From Fusibacter sp963666805 (GTDB taxonomy: Bacteria; Bacillota; Clostridia; Peptostreptococcales; Acidaminobacteraceae), in the NCBI GenBank assembly GCA_963666805.2, contig CAXXWR010000003.1, positions 558,001-622,000 of the forward strand: a DNA stretch of 64,000 bases, read 5' to 3'. The position numbers and the translations under genes were made by a program. This document shows positions 8,042 to 16,259 of this stretch, in pieces (the stretch's first letter is position 1; the number at the start of each line of letters is the position of its first letter). The notes under the pieces are model-generated. The model saw only the letters and a program-made list of their open reading frames with translations, was not told the origin of the DNA and searched no databases.

Positions 8042-8881
8042 TTATTTAAAATAGGCTATCCCAATGACGCCTTCTCCTGTGTGCGTTCCCACAACAGAAC
8101 CCAATTCAATTTTGATAATTTCTTGGATTTGAAAACGTTCTTTTAGAAGTGTTACCAATTGATCTGCTTTAGATTCATCCCCTCCAAAAGCTACTGCTAC
8201 GTACTCTATGGCGGTATTACCACAATCCTTGTCTAATTGGTCTAACATCCACTTGCTTCCCTTAGCACTTCCCCTTGCCTTGTAGGCAATATTGACACTA
8301 CCGTCTACGACTTCAATAATCGGTTTTAAATTGAGCATTTTACCAATCATAGCTGCACCGCTGGAAAGTCTGCCACCTTTTTTGAGGTTTTCAAGAGTAT
8401 CTAACATGCCATAAAGTTGAGCCCTATCAATCAAATCATTTGCTGTTTGAAGCAATTCATCCATTGACTTACCTTGATCAATCAAGGTCTGAATTTTGAG
8501 AATAATCAGTGCCAAAGAAAAAGAAGTTGTTTTGGAATCAAGTATGAAAATATCATCACTTGCAAGCATATTTTTAGCAATTGATGCTGATCGAAACGTC
8601 CCACTCAATTCACTGGATAAAAAAATCCCAATGACTTGATTGCCGTTTGAAAGTTCCTTTTCAAAATAATCATAGAACTCACCTGGATTAACTTGTGATG
8701 TCGTTGGCAATTGTTCACTTTCTCTCATTTTCTCATAAAAGGCTTTCGTGCTTATATCTATTTTGTCTACATATTCTTTTTCGCCAAATAGTACTTTTAA
8801 AGGCAACATACCAATGCCTTTTTGATTTAAAAGATCCAATGATAAATCACATGTACTATCTGTTACTAATTTAATTCCCAT
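8042..8881 (-). CDS. DegV family fatty-acid-binding protein (FakB-like)
   Basis: 279-aa DegV-fold protein. Motifs in order: KLVTDSTCDLS at the N-terminus, TTSQVNPGEF near residue 60, SSELSGTFRSA near residue 90, KKGGRLSSGAAMIG mid-protein and TGEGVIGI at the end. DegV/FakB proteins present a fatty acid to the kinase FakA for phosphorylation. The start is MGIKLV at 8881, preceded by GAGATGG; an ATG 15 bp further upstream lacks a ribosome site. A FabT-type operator sits on its promoter and a FabT-like repressor gene lies just upstream, which supports a fatty-acid role. FakA is not in the window. Confidence 0.9.
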   Translation of the reverse strand: MGIKLVTDSTCDLSLDLLNQKGIGMLPLKVLFGEKEYVDKIDISTKAFYEKMRESEQLPTTSQVNPGEFYDYFEKELSNGNQVIGIFLSSELSGTFRSASIAKNMLASDDIFILDSKTTSFSLALIILKIQTLIDQGKSMDELLQTANDLIDRAQLYGMLDTLENLKKGGRLSSGAAMIGKMLNLKPIIEVVDGSVNIAYKARGSAKGSKWMLDQLDKDCGNTAIEYVAVAFGGDESKADQLVTLLKERFQIQEIIKIELGSVVGTHTGEGVIGIAYFK

Positions 8882-8901
8882 TATTAGCCATCTCATTTAT
8901 T

Positions 8902-8918
8902 AGTTTGAATTTCAAAGT
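8902..8918 (-). promoter_or_regulatory. FabT-type operator of degV
   Basis: Inverted repeat AGTTTGA-ATT-TCAAAGT. The core TTTGA-N3-TCAAA is the published FabT box pattern and matches the box in front of the marR-type gene. It covers the expected +1 of the degV promoter. Confidence 0.75.
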
Positions 8919-8922
8919 ATTT

Positions 8923-8951
8923 ATTGTAAAAAAAGACCACCTGTTGTTCAA
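8923..8951 (-). promoter_or_regulatory. degV promoter
   Basis: On the minus strand TTGAAC (8946-8951), a 17-bp spacer and TACAAT (8923-8928). The elements are embedded in the terminator of the upstream regulator gene. Confidence 0.65.
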
Positions 8952-8957
8952 TGGTCT
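8927..8957 (-). terminator. Terminator of FabT-like gene
   Basis: Minus-strand AGACCA and TGGTCT arms around a 14-nt loop, followed by a run of seven T. The -10 of degV follows directly. Confidence 0.6.
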
Positions 8958-9003
8958 CTTGCTCTATGCATTTATAGTAACTTTTGCTATCCTTTGTGCC
9001 TAT

Positions 9004-9462
9004 CTACTCATCCAATGTAGGATTGTACTTTTTATCAAAGTATAAGGTTAATTTAGACAGTGTATTAACGAGGACATCCATTTCAGGTTCTTCTAAACCT
9101 TCCATTGTAAAAGTAACCATCTCTTCATGAAAGGCTTGATGATGTTCAAAAGCTCTCTTACCGCTTTCAGTCAGCTCTGCCAATACAACTCTTTTGTCTT
9201 CTACAGCTTTTTTTCGTGTAACATAGCCTTTCCGAATTAGTGTATTCATCGCTGTTGTCAGCGTTCCCATTGTCACCCCAATGTCTGCCGATATTTGAGA
9301 CATATTTTTGGGATTACCAATACCAATCGCCTCAATAACATGCAATTCATTCAAAGTCATATTTTTAAACTCACCACGTCTTAAAGCTCTTTCTTCAATT
9401 GTCAAAATATTGTTAAATAGTACCACCAACAAATTGTTGATGACCTCTCTTTTTTCAGACAT
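9004..9462 (-). CDS. fabT: MarR-family repressor, FabT-like
   Basis: 152-aa winged-helix repressor. The N-terminus (VVLFNNILTIEERALR) and MTLNELHVIEAIG resemble FabT, which represses fatty-acid synthesis genes with acyl-ACP as corepressor. The recognition region (ISADIGVTMGTLTTAMNTLIRKGYV) and wing (KRVVLAELTESGKRA) are intact. Its own promoter carries a TTTGA-N3-TCAAA box, and the same box precedes the DegV/FakB gene downstream, so the inferred regulon includes exogenous fatty-acid use. fab genes are not in the window, so the symbol is by similarity and operator match. Confidence 0.78.
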   Translation of the reverse strand: MSEKREVINNLLVVLFNNILTIEERALRRGEFKNMTLNELHVIEAIGIGNPKNMSQISADIGVTMGTLTTAMNTLIRKGYVTRKKAVEDKRVVLAELTESGKRAFEHHQAFHEEMVTFTMEGLEEPEMDVLVNTLSKLTLYFDKKYNPTLDE

Positions 9463-9490
9463 GACTACCTTCTTTCACACAATAAAACAA

Positions 9491-9511
9491 ATACTTTGAT
9501 ATTCAAAGTAT
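9491..9511 (-). promoter_or_regulatory. FabT-type operator, autoregulatory
   Basis: Perfect inverted repeat: ATACTTTGA, TAT centre, TCAAAGTAT. It contains TTTGA-N3-TCAAA and lies just downstream of the -10, a position suited to repression. Confidence 0.8.
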
Positions 9512-9517
9512 ATTGAC

Positions 9518-9546
9518 ATTATAGACATTTCATCATGACTTGTCAA
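9518..9546 (-). promoter_or_regulatory. Promoter of FabT-like gene
   Basis: Consensus TTGACA (9541-9546), a 17-bp spacer and TATAAT (9518-9523) on the minus strand. The -35 lies inside the last codons of nhaC. Confidence 0.88.
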
Positions 9547-10957
9547 GCGTCTGAATGGGTTTAAACTCTGAACCCTTCGTGCTCAATCTTCCCGTCTTAT
9601 TCTTAAAAATCACTTGAAAGATAATGATTAAGATGAGGGTTGACCAGTTCAAAATCATATAAGGCGCATAGTCAACCGCCCCTATCCCTGTAATTGCCAA
9701 AATAATAATTGCGTTAACATTCCATGGCATAAGAGGTGAAAAAGCCGTCCCTGAATTTGCAATCACCTGTGCCAAATCAACACTTGACTGTCCCTGTTTA
9801 TTAAAAGGCTTAAGACAGGTCTTGCTCGGAATAACAATGCCTATGGTTTGATCACAAGTTAGAGCATCCAGTCCTATGGAGAGAAGAGCAGTACGCCTCA
9901 CAAGTTGTTGAGGCGTCTTCGCACTATGAATCAATTGATTGATTAAAGGGTCAAACCAATTTCTCTTCTCATAGAGACTGCTTAATGCCATTCCTAACAT
10001 AATAATCACAATGACCTCCAGCATACCTATCCCCCCACCAATTTCTAGGGTCTTTACAATGCCGCTGGCTTGATCCGCCCTATAGCCCACCAACATATAC
10101 CTTAACACTTGCCATAGTGACTGATGTTGTAAAAAGAGGGTTAAAAACATACCAAGTCCCGTTCCTAAATAAAGTGCTCTTTGACTATTGCCACTTCTCA
10201 CAACTTCAACAAGCACGAGTAAAGGAACTAACATTAAGAGGGGATGGAGAAAAAAATGTTCTCCCAAATCTGTTTTATATTGAACAATTTGCGCCACTAA
10301 CCCTTGCCCACTTACTGCCTGCTTTCCACCTAGTATAAAGCACATAACCAACGTTAATATAAAGGCTGGTAACATGGCTTTCGCGACTTTTCTAGCATAG
10401 TCTTTATAAGCAATTCGGTTGGTTTCACAAGTGAATTGAACCAGTGCTGAAAGCGGAGACAAGCGATCGGCAACATAAGCACCTGAAAGGATAAAGCCTA
10501 ACACGAGTGGCCCAGGCAATGTCATGACACTTCCCAGTGTAAAAAGTGCCACTCCAACAGTACTAAGTGTCCCTAGTCCTGTCCCCATAAACAATGCCAT
10601 AAGCGCAGTCATTAAAAAAGTAAACAGGAGGAAATGAACATGTCCTATCACTTCAAAACCATAAAAAATCATAGAAGGTACTACACCCGAACTAATCCAT
10701 AAAGCGATATTAAAACCAATTAAAATAATCATTAAATAAATACGTTTAACACTGAAAATCCCTTGAACAATATCATTCACAATAGGGCGATATGTTTTCT
10801 CTTGTAACAATAGTGATCCACAAATAATCACTAAAACCCCTAAAAAACCCAACCACAGAGCATATCCTTTATAAAGGCAAACCATTAAAGTCAGTGCCAA
10901 TAAGCCACCATAAATCAAACCTTGATACTTTTTTAATCCTTCCCCCATCGTTTTCAC
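9533..10957 (-). CDS. nhaC: NhaC-family Na+/H+ antiporter
   Basis: 474-aa membrane protein with about 11-12 helices. GTGLGTLSTVGVAL and LSGAYVADRLSPLS are the two discontinuous NhaC motifs, with the conserved Asp in the second; a late LTCDQTIGIVIPS matches the family's second half. The start is a GTG preceded by AGGAGG at 4 bp; the next ATG is too far from the ribosome site. NhaC carriers exchange Na+ for H+, and some relatives exchange malate/lactate, so the substrate is inferred. It sits upstream of the FabT-like gene on the same strand, and its end overlaps that gene's promoter. Confidence 0.85.
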   Translation of the reverse strand: MKTMGEGLKKYQGLIYGGLLALTLMVCLYKGYALWLGFLGVLVIICGSLLLQEKTYRPIVNDIVQGIFSVKRIYLMIILIGFNIALWISSGVVPSMIFYGFEVIGHVHFLLFTFLMTALMALFMGTGLGTLSTVGVALFTLGSVMTLPGPLVLGFILSGAYVADRLSPLSALVQFTCETNRIAYKDYARKVAKAMLPAFILTLVMCFILGGKQAVSGQGLVAQIVQYKTDLGEHFFLHPLLMLVPLLVLVEVVRSGNSQRALYLGTGLGMFLTLFLQHQSLWQVLRYMLVGYRADQASGIVKTLEIGGGIGMLEVIVIIMLGMALSSLYEKRNWFDPLINQLIHSAKTPQQLVRRTALLSIGLDALTCDQTIGIVIPSKTCLKPFNKQGQSSVDLAQVIANSGTAFSPLMPWNVNAIIILAITGIGAVDYAPYMILNWSTLILIIIFQVIFKNKTGRLSTKGSEFKPIQTLDKS

Positions 10958-11054
10958 ACGTCCTCCTACTTCTTCATAAAAGCCTTTATCTCATTATAAT
11001 TTTAGCATATTCTTTATTCATTAAGAGTAAATTTCAAAAAAATACGGAAAACAC

Positions 11055-11085
11055 TTGACTCTTTATTAAAATATGTTAATATAAT
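11055..11085 (+). promoter_or_regulatory. his operon promoter
   Basis: TTGACT (11055-11060), a 19-bp spacer and TATAAT (11080-11085), about 25 bp before the leader peptide. The spacer is longer than ideal. Confidence 0.6.
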
Positions 11086-11110
11086 GAATAAATACTAATT
11101 GCGAGGCAAA

Positions 11111-11185
11111 ATGATGAATAAAAATACACAATCAAATTTAAATGGAAAACTTCATCATCATCATAGATCAGGGTTTTATCTCTAA
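11111..11185 (+). CDS. hisL: Histidine operon leader peptide
   Basis: 24-codon reading frame with GAGG upstream, containing four consecutive CAT (His) codons at 11153-11164. It lies between the his promoter and an intrinsic terminator, ahead of hisZ. This is the arrangement of classical ribosome-mediated attenuation: shortage of charged tRNA-His stalls the ribosome on the His run and changes folding of the downstream RNA. The frame is too short for a gene-finder and is called from codon content and position. Confidence 0.88.
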   Translation: MMNKNTQSNLNGKLHHHHRSGFYL

Positions 11186-11205
11186 ATGAAAACGTTATTT
11201 TCATT

Positions 11206-11310
11206 ATAGATATAAGCCCTATTAATCGTTAGCGAATAGGGCCTCGTATCTATGATGAACTCGAAATATTAAGAGTCATATAGGACAGTGTCCTATATGA
11301 CTCTTTTTTT
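11206..11310 (+). promoter_or_regulatory. his attenuator: alternative hairpins and terminator
   Basis: A hairpin at 11206-11253 pairs GCCCTATT with AATAGGGC and ATAGATA with TATCTAT. The segment ATCTATGATGA (11248-11258) is also complementary to the His-codon stretch (CATCATAGAT), so two exclusive structures are possible. A terminator follows: 16-bp arms beginning AGAGTCATATAGGACA at 11272, then a T run to 11310. Pairings were found by eye; how the upper hairpins couple to the terminator was not resolved. Confidence 0.8.
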
Positions 11311-11352
11311 ATACCCATTTAAACGCCGACTGGCGTGAAGAAAGGAACACAC

Positions 11353-12564
11353 ATGAGACCTAAAAGAATAAACACCCTTAAAACCTTGCAAAATCAATCA
11401 CTTATGATTTCAAAACTCATTAGACTTTATCAGTCCCATGGCTTCCGCGAAATGGACATCCCCGTCCATCTCAAGGCCTCTAATCAAACCACTGCTTTAG
11501 ATACTGTGAGATTTGTTGATTCAGAAAAAGGCATTGTCAAGCTCCAAGATGATCCCACCCAATCTATCTTAGAATTGCTAGAATCTGAATCATTAAACTG
11601 TCCGCTTAAAATCTGTTATGAAGCTAAAACATTTAAATATCTCGACAAACAAATTGATGAAATGACACAAGTTGGAATTGAATCTTACGGCGAATCAGGA
11701 CCCTCTGTAGATGCAGAAACTGTTGCCATGGCAATAAAATCACTCCTCATTTTTGACAGCCAAATTCTCGTAGAAATCAGTGAAATCACCTTTTATAAGG
11801 CCATCATGAACCTGATTCAAATGGAAAGTCATCAGCCCTTAATTGAAAAAATCATTCAAAGTAAAAACAAAGTCAGACTGGAAAAATTGGATTGTATTTC
11901 AGATGAATTGAAAAAGACCCTCATGGCTTTTATTGACTGCAACGGTTCAATCGAACAAGTTCTTCCTAAAGTAAAAGACCTAAGTCAAATGCCACTTGTT
12001 ATAGGGAATGACAACTTACAACATGCAGTCACTTACTTAGAAAATATCACTCAATTAATTCAAGCCTACAACTTATCCAGTCAACTTAGAATAGACATCA
12101 CCTTAAAACCAGATTTTGATTATTATACAGGCATTATCTTCAAAGGCTATACTCAAAAATATCCTGAACCCATCTGTACAGGCGGTCGCTATGACCGAGG
12201 CGTTATTGAAGCATTACCCGCAATTGGTTTTGCTATCAAAGTTAACTATTTACTAACCATAATGGAGGAAAATAAAATGTACGAAAACGGAACGATTTGT
12301 ATCTATGAAAAAAGTATCACTCAAAAAAGTATCAAGCTAGCTGAAGTTTACCGCGAAAAAGGCTATGACGTCGATATTCAAAAATATGATTCAGAAAAAT
12401 ATGCAATTGATAGTGCCACAACAAGAGCCGTTGAAACCGTTGTCATCATCGACCAAGATGTGGCTAAACTGATTAATCTAAGAACCGAAAAAATAGAGAA
12501 ATACCCGCTTGGGCAAGTAACCGCTAACCCTAGCCTTTTACTCTCCAACGAAAGTATTCACTAA
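11353..12564 (+). CDS. hisZ: ATP phosphoribosyltransferase regulatory subunit HisZ
   Basis: 403-aa HisRS-like protein without aminoacylation role, required by short-form HisG. It shows the class II synthetase-like core (PKRINTLKTLQNQSL, MDIPVHLKAS, TGIIFKGYTQKYPEPICTGGRYDRG). The start is ATG 11353 preceded by AAAGGA; an in-frame GTG at 11335 lacks a ribosome site. The C-terminal ~100 residues after GRYDRG resemble an anticodon-binding-like tail, which many HisZ proteins lack. It is the first gene of the operon, directly behind the attenuator. Confidence 0.9.
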   Translation: MRPKRINTLKTLQNQSLMISKLIRLYQSHGFREMDIPVHLKASNQTTALDTVRFVDSEKGIVKLQDDPTQSILELLESESLNCPLKICYEAKTFKYLDKQIDEMTQVGIESYGESGPSVDAETVAMAIKSLLIFDSQILVEISEITFYKAIMNLIQMESHQPLIEKIIQSKNKVRLEKLDCISDELKKTLMAFIDCNGSIEQVLPKVKDLSQMPLVIGNDNLQHAVTYLENITQLIQAYNLSSQLRIDITLKPDFDYYTGIIFKGYTQKYPEPICTGGRYDRGVIEALPAIGFAIKVNYLLTIMEENKMYENGTICIYEKSITQKSIKLAEVYREKGYDVDIQKYDSEKYAIDSATTRAVETVVIIDQDVAKLINLRTEKIEKYPLGQVTANPSLLLSNESIH

Positions 12565-12596
12565 TCAAGATAAGAAAGAACAAGAAAGGACAATCC

Positions 12597-13217
12597 ATGC
12601 CTAATCAACCTACAGCCAACTCATTAACGCTCGCACTTGCTAAAGGTCGCATTTCAGAAGAATTTTTCAAGGCCTATTCTGAAAATGTAAAAGCCATTAA
12701 AATTGAATCGCGAAAACTCATTTACATCATTGATAATCTCACTCTTATTTTAGTCAAACCCGTCGATGTTCCCACTTATGTCACAAGCGGTATAGCCGAC
12801 ATCGGCATCGTTGGACGAGATGTGGTTATGGAATCAGGACATACTTTTTTTGAACTGAATGAACTGAACTTTTCAAAATGTAAAATGTCAATCGCTGGTT
12901 TTGATCAAGAAGGACCTCTCCCAGAGAGAATGACCATTGCCACCAAGTACCCACGTATTTGTAAACAGTTTTTTCCTAAATCAGAAACCATCTATCTCAA
13001 CGGATCAGTCGAGCTTGCACCGCTTATGAATTTATCCGATGTCATCTTTGACATTGTGGAAACAGGTGCAACCCTCAAAGAAAATGGACTCACCGTCTTA
13101 AAAGATGTGATTGATATTAACCCTATCCTCATTGCAAACGAAACCTCTTATAAATTTAATCAAACCGCCATAGAATCTATTAATAACGTACTCACACAAG
13201 GAGGCCTCAATGTATAA
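12597..13217 (+). CDS. hisG: ATP phosphoribosyltransferase, short form
   Basis: 206 aa, the length of the short HisG form that works with HisZ. SLTLALAKGRI at the N-terminus, GIADIGIVGRDVV and FDIVETGATLKENGL (PRPP loop) are the family motifs. It catalyses the first step, ATP plus PRPP to phosphoribosyl-ATP. The short form lacks the C-terminal ACT-like regulatory domain, so feedback control is expected through HisZ. It overlaps hisC by 8 bp. Confidence 0.95.
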   Translation: MPNQPTANSLTLALAKGRISEEFFKAYSENVKAIKIESRKLIYIIDNLTLILVKPVDVPTYVTSGIADIGIVGRDVVMESGHTFFELNELNFSKCKMSIAGFDQEGPLPERMTIATKYPRICKQFFPKSETIYLNGSVELAPLMNLSDVIFDIVETGATLKENGLTVLKDVIDINPILIANETSYKFNQTAIESINNVLTQGGLNV

Positions 13218-14244
13218 GGCAGAACAAAATAAAGATATCCGCATTCGTCTCAATGCAAATGAACTCAATATTCCATTTGATCAAGAATGGTTAGATGAAA
13301 TGAAAGCCGCTATCACTTTTGATGACATCAACCGTTATCCTGAAACCAATTCAGATGGGCTCTTAGCTGTCGCTTCAGACAAATTCAAAGTGCCAGCCTA
13401 TCAGATCGTAGCAGGGAATGGTTCCGATGAACTCCTCGACATTGTCTACAAAGCTTTTACGTCTCCCGGCGACAAAGTGCTCGCTTTTACCCCTAGTTTT
13501 GTTATGTATGAAATCATTAGCGATATCTACCAAACCGATTTCAAAACCTTTAATGTCATGGACTCTACCACCATTGATGTCGACGCCCTTATTGACGTTA
13601 TGAAAAAAGAAAAACCGCAACTCACTTTCATTTGCAACCCCAATAATCCAACTGGTCAATTACTCAGTCACACCTCTATTGAAAGAATTATTCAAACTGG
13701 CATTGGCACCATTGTTATTGATGAAGCCTATGGTGAGTTTATCGGTCCTGATTTTATGGCTTACAGTGCCATTGACTTAATTGATAAGTATGACAATGTC
13801 ATCGTCTTAAAGACCCTTTCAAAAGCATACGGCCTTGCTGGCTTACGGGTTGGTTTTTCACTTTCAGGTGAATCTGCAAGCCAACAATTACTCGCCAATA
13901 AGTACCCTTACAACCTCAACCAATACTCACAGCAATTTGCAATGGCACTCTTAAATGAAAAATATACTGATAAAGTCATGAAACGCGTTGAATTAACGCT
14001 CATCCAACGTGAACGCACCCTAGCCGCCTTAAATGCAATTGAGGGCATTACCCCTTCGCCTTCTGCAGGTAATTTTATCTGGTTTTATACAGAATATCCC
14101 GAACTTAAAAATGCCCTCCTCGATCAAGGTATCCTCATTCGTGCTTTCGATCATCTCAAAGGCTACTACCGCGTGACAATTGGTACAGAAGCTGAAATGT
14201 CTATTTTTATAGACGTTATCACCCAACTGTTTAAGGAGGTTTAA
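13210..14244 (+). CDS. hisC: Histidinol-phosphate aminotransferase
   Basis: 344-aa fold-type I PLP enzyme. GNGSDELLD, NPNNPTGQLL, IDEAYGEF and the PLP lysine in LKTLSKAYGLAGLRVG are all visible. It converts imidazole-acetol phosphate to L-histidinol phosphate. It overlaps hisG by 8 bp and is followed one base later by hisB. Confidence 0.95.
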   Translation: MYKAEQNKDIRIRLNANELNIPFDQEWLDEMKAAITFDDINRYPETNSDGLLAVASDKFKVPAYQIVAGNGSDELLDIVYKAFTSPGDKVLAFTPSFVMYEIISDIYQTDFKTFNVMDSTTIDVDALIDVMKKEKPQLTFICNPNNPTGQLLSHTSIERIIQTGIGTIVIDEAYGEFIGPDFMAYSAIDLIDKYDNVIVLKTLSKAYGLAGLRVGFSLSGESASQQLLANKYPYNLNQYSQQFAMALLNEKYTDKVMKRVELTLIQRERTLAALNAIEGITPSPSAGNFIWFYTEYPELKNALLDQGILIRAFDHLKGYYRVTIGTEAEMSIFIDVITQLFKEV

Positions 14245-14245
14245 A

Positions 14246-14815
14246 ATGCGTACGTCTACTCTATTGAGAGAAACCAACGAAACTCAAGTTATCGTTACCT
14301 TGGATTTAGATCAAACTGTGGGATCTGATATTCGCACTTCTATCCCTTTTTTTAATCACATGCTAGAGCAATTGGGCAAACACAGTGGTTTTGCCCTTAC
14401 TGTTAAAGCTTCAGGTGATGACGTCCACCACATCGTTGAGGATGTGGGCATTACCTTAGGTGAAGCTTTTTTAGAAGCTATTGGCGACAAAAAAGGCATC
14501 GAACGTTATGCTTCTATGATGGTCCCTATGGATGAATCCCTTATCAATGGTGCGATTGATATTTCAGGTCGACCTTATCTTAACTTCAACTGTCAATTGC
14601 CATCACCTATGACCAGTGGATTTGAGTCTGAACTCGTTAAAGAATTTCTCTTGGCCTTCGTAACACACGCTAAAATCACCCTACACATGATTCAAATTCA
14701 GGGCGATAATACTCACCATATTATTGAGAATGTCTTTAAACTCTTAGCTAGACTCTTAAAAACGTCTGCTGCTATCACCGGTAAATCTCTCCCCTCTACG
14801 AAAGGAGTCTTGTAA
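14246..14815 (+). CDS. hisB: Imidazoleglycerol-phosphate dehydratase
   Basis: 189-aa monofunctional HisB, without the N-terminal phosphatase domain of enteric HisB. Metal-binding repeats FFNHMLEQLGKHSGF, DDVHHIVEDVG and DNTHHIIENVFK are intact. Histidinol-phosphate phosphatase must therefore come from another gene; a HisJ-like PHP protein lies at 53.7 kb. Confidence 0.95.
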   Translation: MRTSTLLRETNETQVIVTLDLDQTVGSDIRTSIPFFNHMLEQLGKHSGFALTVKASGDDVHHIVEDVGITLGEAFLEAIGDKKGIERYASMMVPMDESLINGAIDISGRPYLNFNCQLPSPMTSGFESELVKEFLLAFVTHAKITLHMIQIQGDNTHHIIENVFKLLARLLKTSAAITGKSLPSTKGVL

Positions 14816-15430
14816 ATGATTGTTATTGTTAATTATGATATTGGCAACGTCTTTAATGTTCAAAACGCCCTCAATCATATGGGTTATCCTTGCCTTTTGT
14901 CCTCTGATCCAGATGTTATCTTAAAGGCTGATGCCATTATACTTCCCGGCGTAGGTGCCTTTAGAGACGCTATCCAATCCCTTGAAGACAAAAAGCTCAT
15001 ATCAGTCTTAAAAGAAGCCGTCACTAAAAAGATTCCCCTGCTTGGCATTTGTCTTGGAATGCAATTGCTTTATGAAAAGAGTTTTGAAAATGGTGAATAT
15101 GAAGGTTTGGGATTCCTAAAAGGTGACATTGTCAAATTTGATGAAAGCAGAGTGTCCCAAATCCCTCAAATGGGCTGGAACAACCTTGAATCTGTAAATG
15201 ATTCTCCCTTTAGTCAGTCAGAAGGTGACGTTTACTTCGTTCATTCTTACTATGCTCAAGGAAATACAAGTCAAATCTTATCGGTTGTCAATTATGAAGG
15301 TGTTAAAGTCCCAGCCATTGTAGGTGAATTTCCTGTCTATGGTATGCAATTTCACCCTGAAAAAAGTGGAAAAGAAGGACTTAAAATACTCAAAGCTTTT
15401 TTAAACATCGTGCCCACTTATATCAGATAG
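14816..15430 (+). CDS. hisH: Imidazole glycerol phosphate synthase glutaminase subunit
   Basis: 204-aa class I glutamine amidotransferase. The catalytic Cys is in LGICLGMQLL and the His-Glu pair in QFHPEKSG; the oxyanion region reads LPGVGAF. It supplies ammonia to HisF. It starts one base after the hisB stop. Confidence 0.95.
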   Translation: MIVIVNYDIGNVFNVQNALNHMGYPCLLSSDPDVILKADAIILPGVGAFRDAIQSLEDKKLISVLKEAVTKKIPLLGICLGMQLLYEKSFENGEYEGLGFLKGDIVKFDESRVSQIPQMGWNNLESVNDSPFSQSEGDVYFVHSYYAQGNTSQILSVVNYEGVKVPAIVGEFPVYGMQFHPEKSGKEGLKILKAFLNIVPTYIR

Positions 15431-15498
15431 GTTCAATTAAATCCTAGTCATTCAGAAATGAGTAACTAGATAAATCAATAAGATTAGGAGTGTCATAT

Positions 15499-16212
15499 AT
15501 GATTATTTACCCCGCAATAGATTTATTAGATGGCAAGTGTGTTCGCCTGCAAAAAGGCGATTTTAAAAAGTCTACCACCTACTATGAAGACCCTTTAGAC
15601 GCCGCTCGCTTTTGGAAAAAGAGTGGTTCCGACTACCTACACATTGTTGATTTAAACGGTTCAAAAGACGGCATTTTCTATCATCTTGATCTCGTCAAAT
15701 CAATCATTGAAGAAACAGGTCTCTCCATCCAATTTGGAGGTGGTATTCGTTCTAAAGAACAAGTCGATCAACTGATTCAAATTGGTGTTGATCGACTTGT
15801 TATTGGCTCACTCGCTGTAAAAAATGTTGACCTCTTTCAAAGAATACTTGAAGATTATGGTGATAAAATCGTATGTGCTATTGATGCTAAAAATGGCTAT
15901 GTCGCAACTGACGGCTGGACAAGTGCCAGTCAGCTAAGCTATATAGACTTTGCCAAAGCACTTGAACGTATGGGGTGTACCCAAGTACTTTACACCGATA
16001 TTGAACGTGACGGCATGCTCACCGGTCCTGACCTAAAAGGTTATGAACACCTCAAAAAAGAAACCTCTTTAAACATTGTTGCTTCGGGTGGAATTGCCAC
16101 TCTTGAAGATGTTAATCAACTCAAATCGCTTGATGTCTACGCGACCATTATTGGCAAAGCTTTCTATGAAAAGCGGTTTAGCTTAGAACAAGTTCTCACT
16201 TTAATCCAATAG
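15499..16212 (+). CDS. hisA: ProFAR isomerase HisA
   Basis: 237-aa TIM barrel. Catalytic Asp residues lie in IYPAIDLLDGKCVRL and in LYTDIERDGMLTGPD; phosphate-binding IQFGGGIRS and IVASGGIATLEDV are present. It isomerises ProFAR to PRFAR. The ATG at 15499 is chosen because AGGAG lies 8 bp upstream; a GTG 9 bp earlier overlaps that ribosome site. A 68-bp gap follows hisH. Confidence 0.95.
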   Translation: MIIYPAIDLLDGKCVRLQKGDFKKSTTYYEDPLDAARFWKKSGSDYLHIVDLNGSKDGIFYHLDLVKSIIEETGLSIQFGGGIRSKEQVDQLIQIGVDRLVIGSLAVKNVDLFQRILEDYGDKIVCAIDAKNGYVATDGWTSASQLSYIDFAKALERMGCTQVLYTDIERDGMLTGPDLKGYEHLKKETSLNIVASGGIATLEDVNQLKSLDVYATIIGKAFYEKRFSLEQVLTLIQ

Positions 16213-16259
16213 GTGTTCATCCTCCTATGTCTATCAAAAGCAAAAGAAAGGAATTGACT

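Noticed and set aside
8882..8896. Upstream ATG for DegV
   Set aside because: No ribosome site precedes it; GAGATGG correctly places the ATG at 8881, and MGIKLVTDST is the usual DegV start.
11186..11310. T-box for the his operon
   Set aside because: No AGGGTGG-type T-box sequence or stem I motifs; the His-codon leader peptide explains the region.
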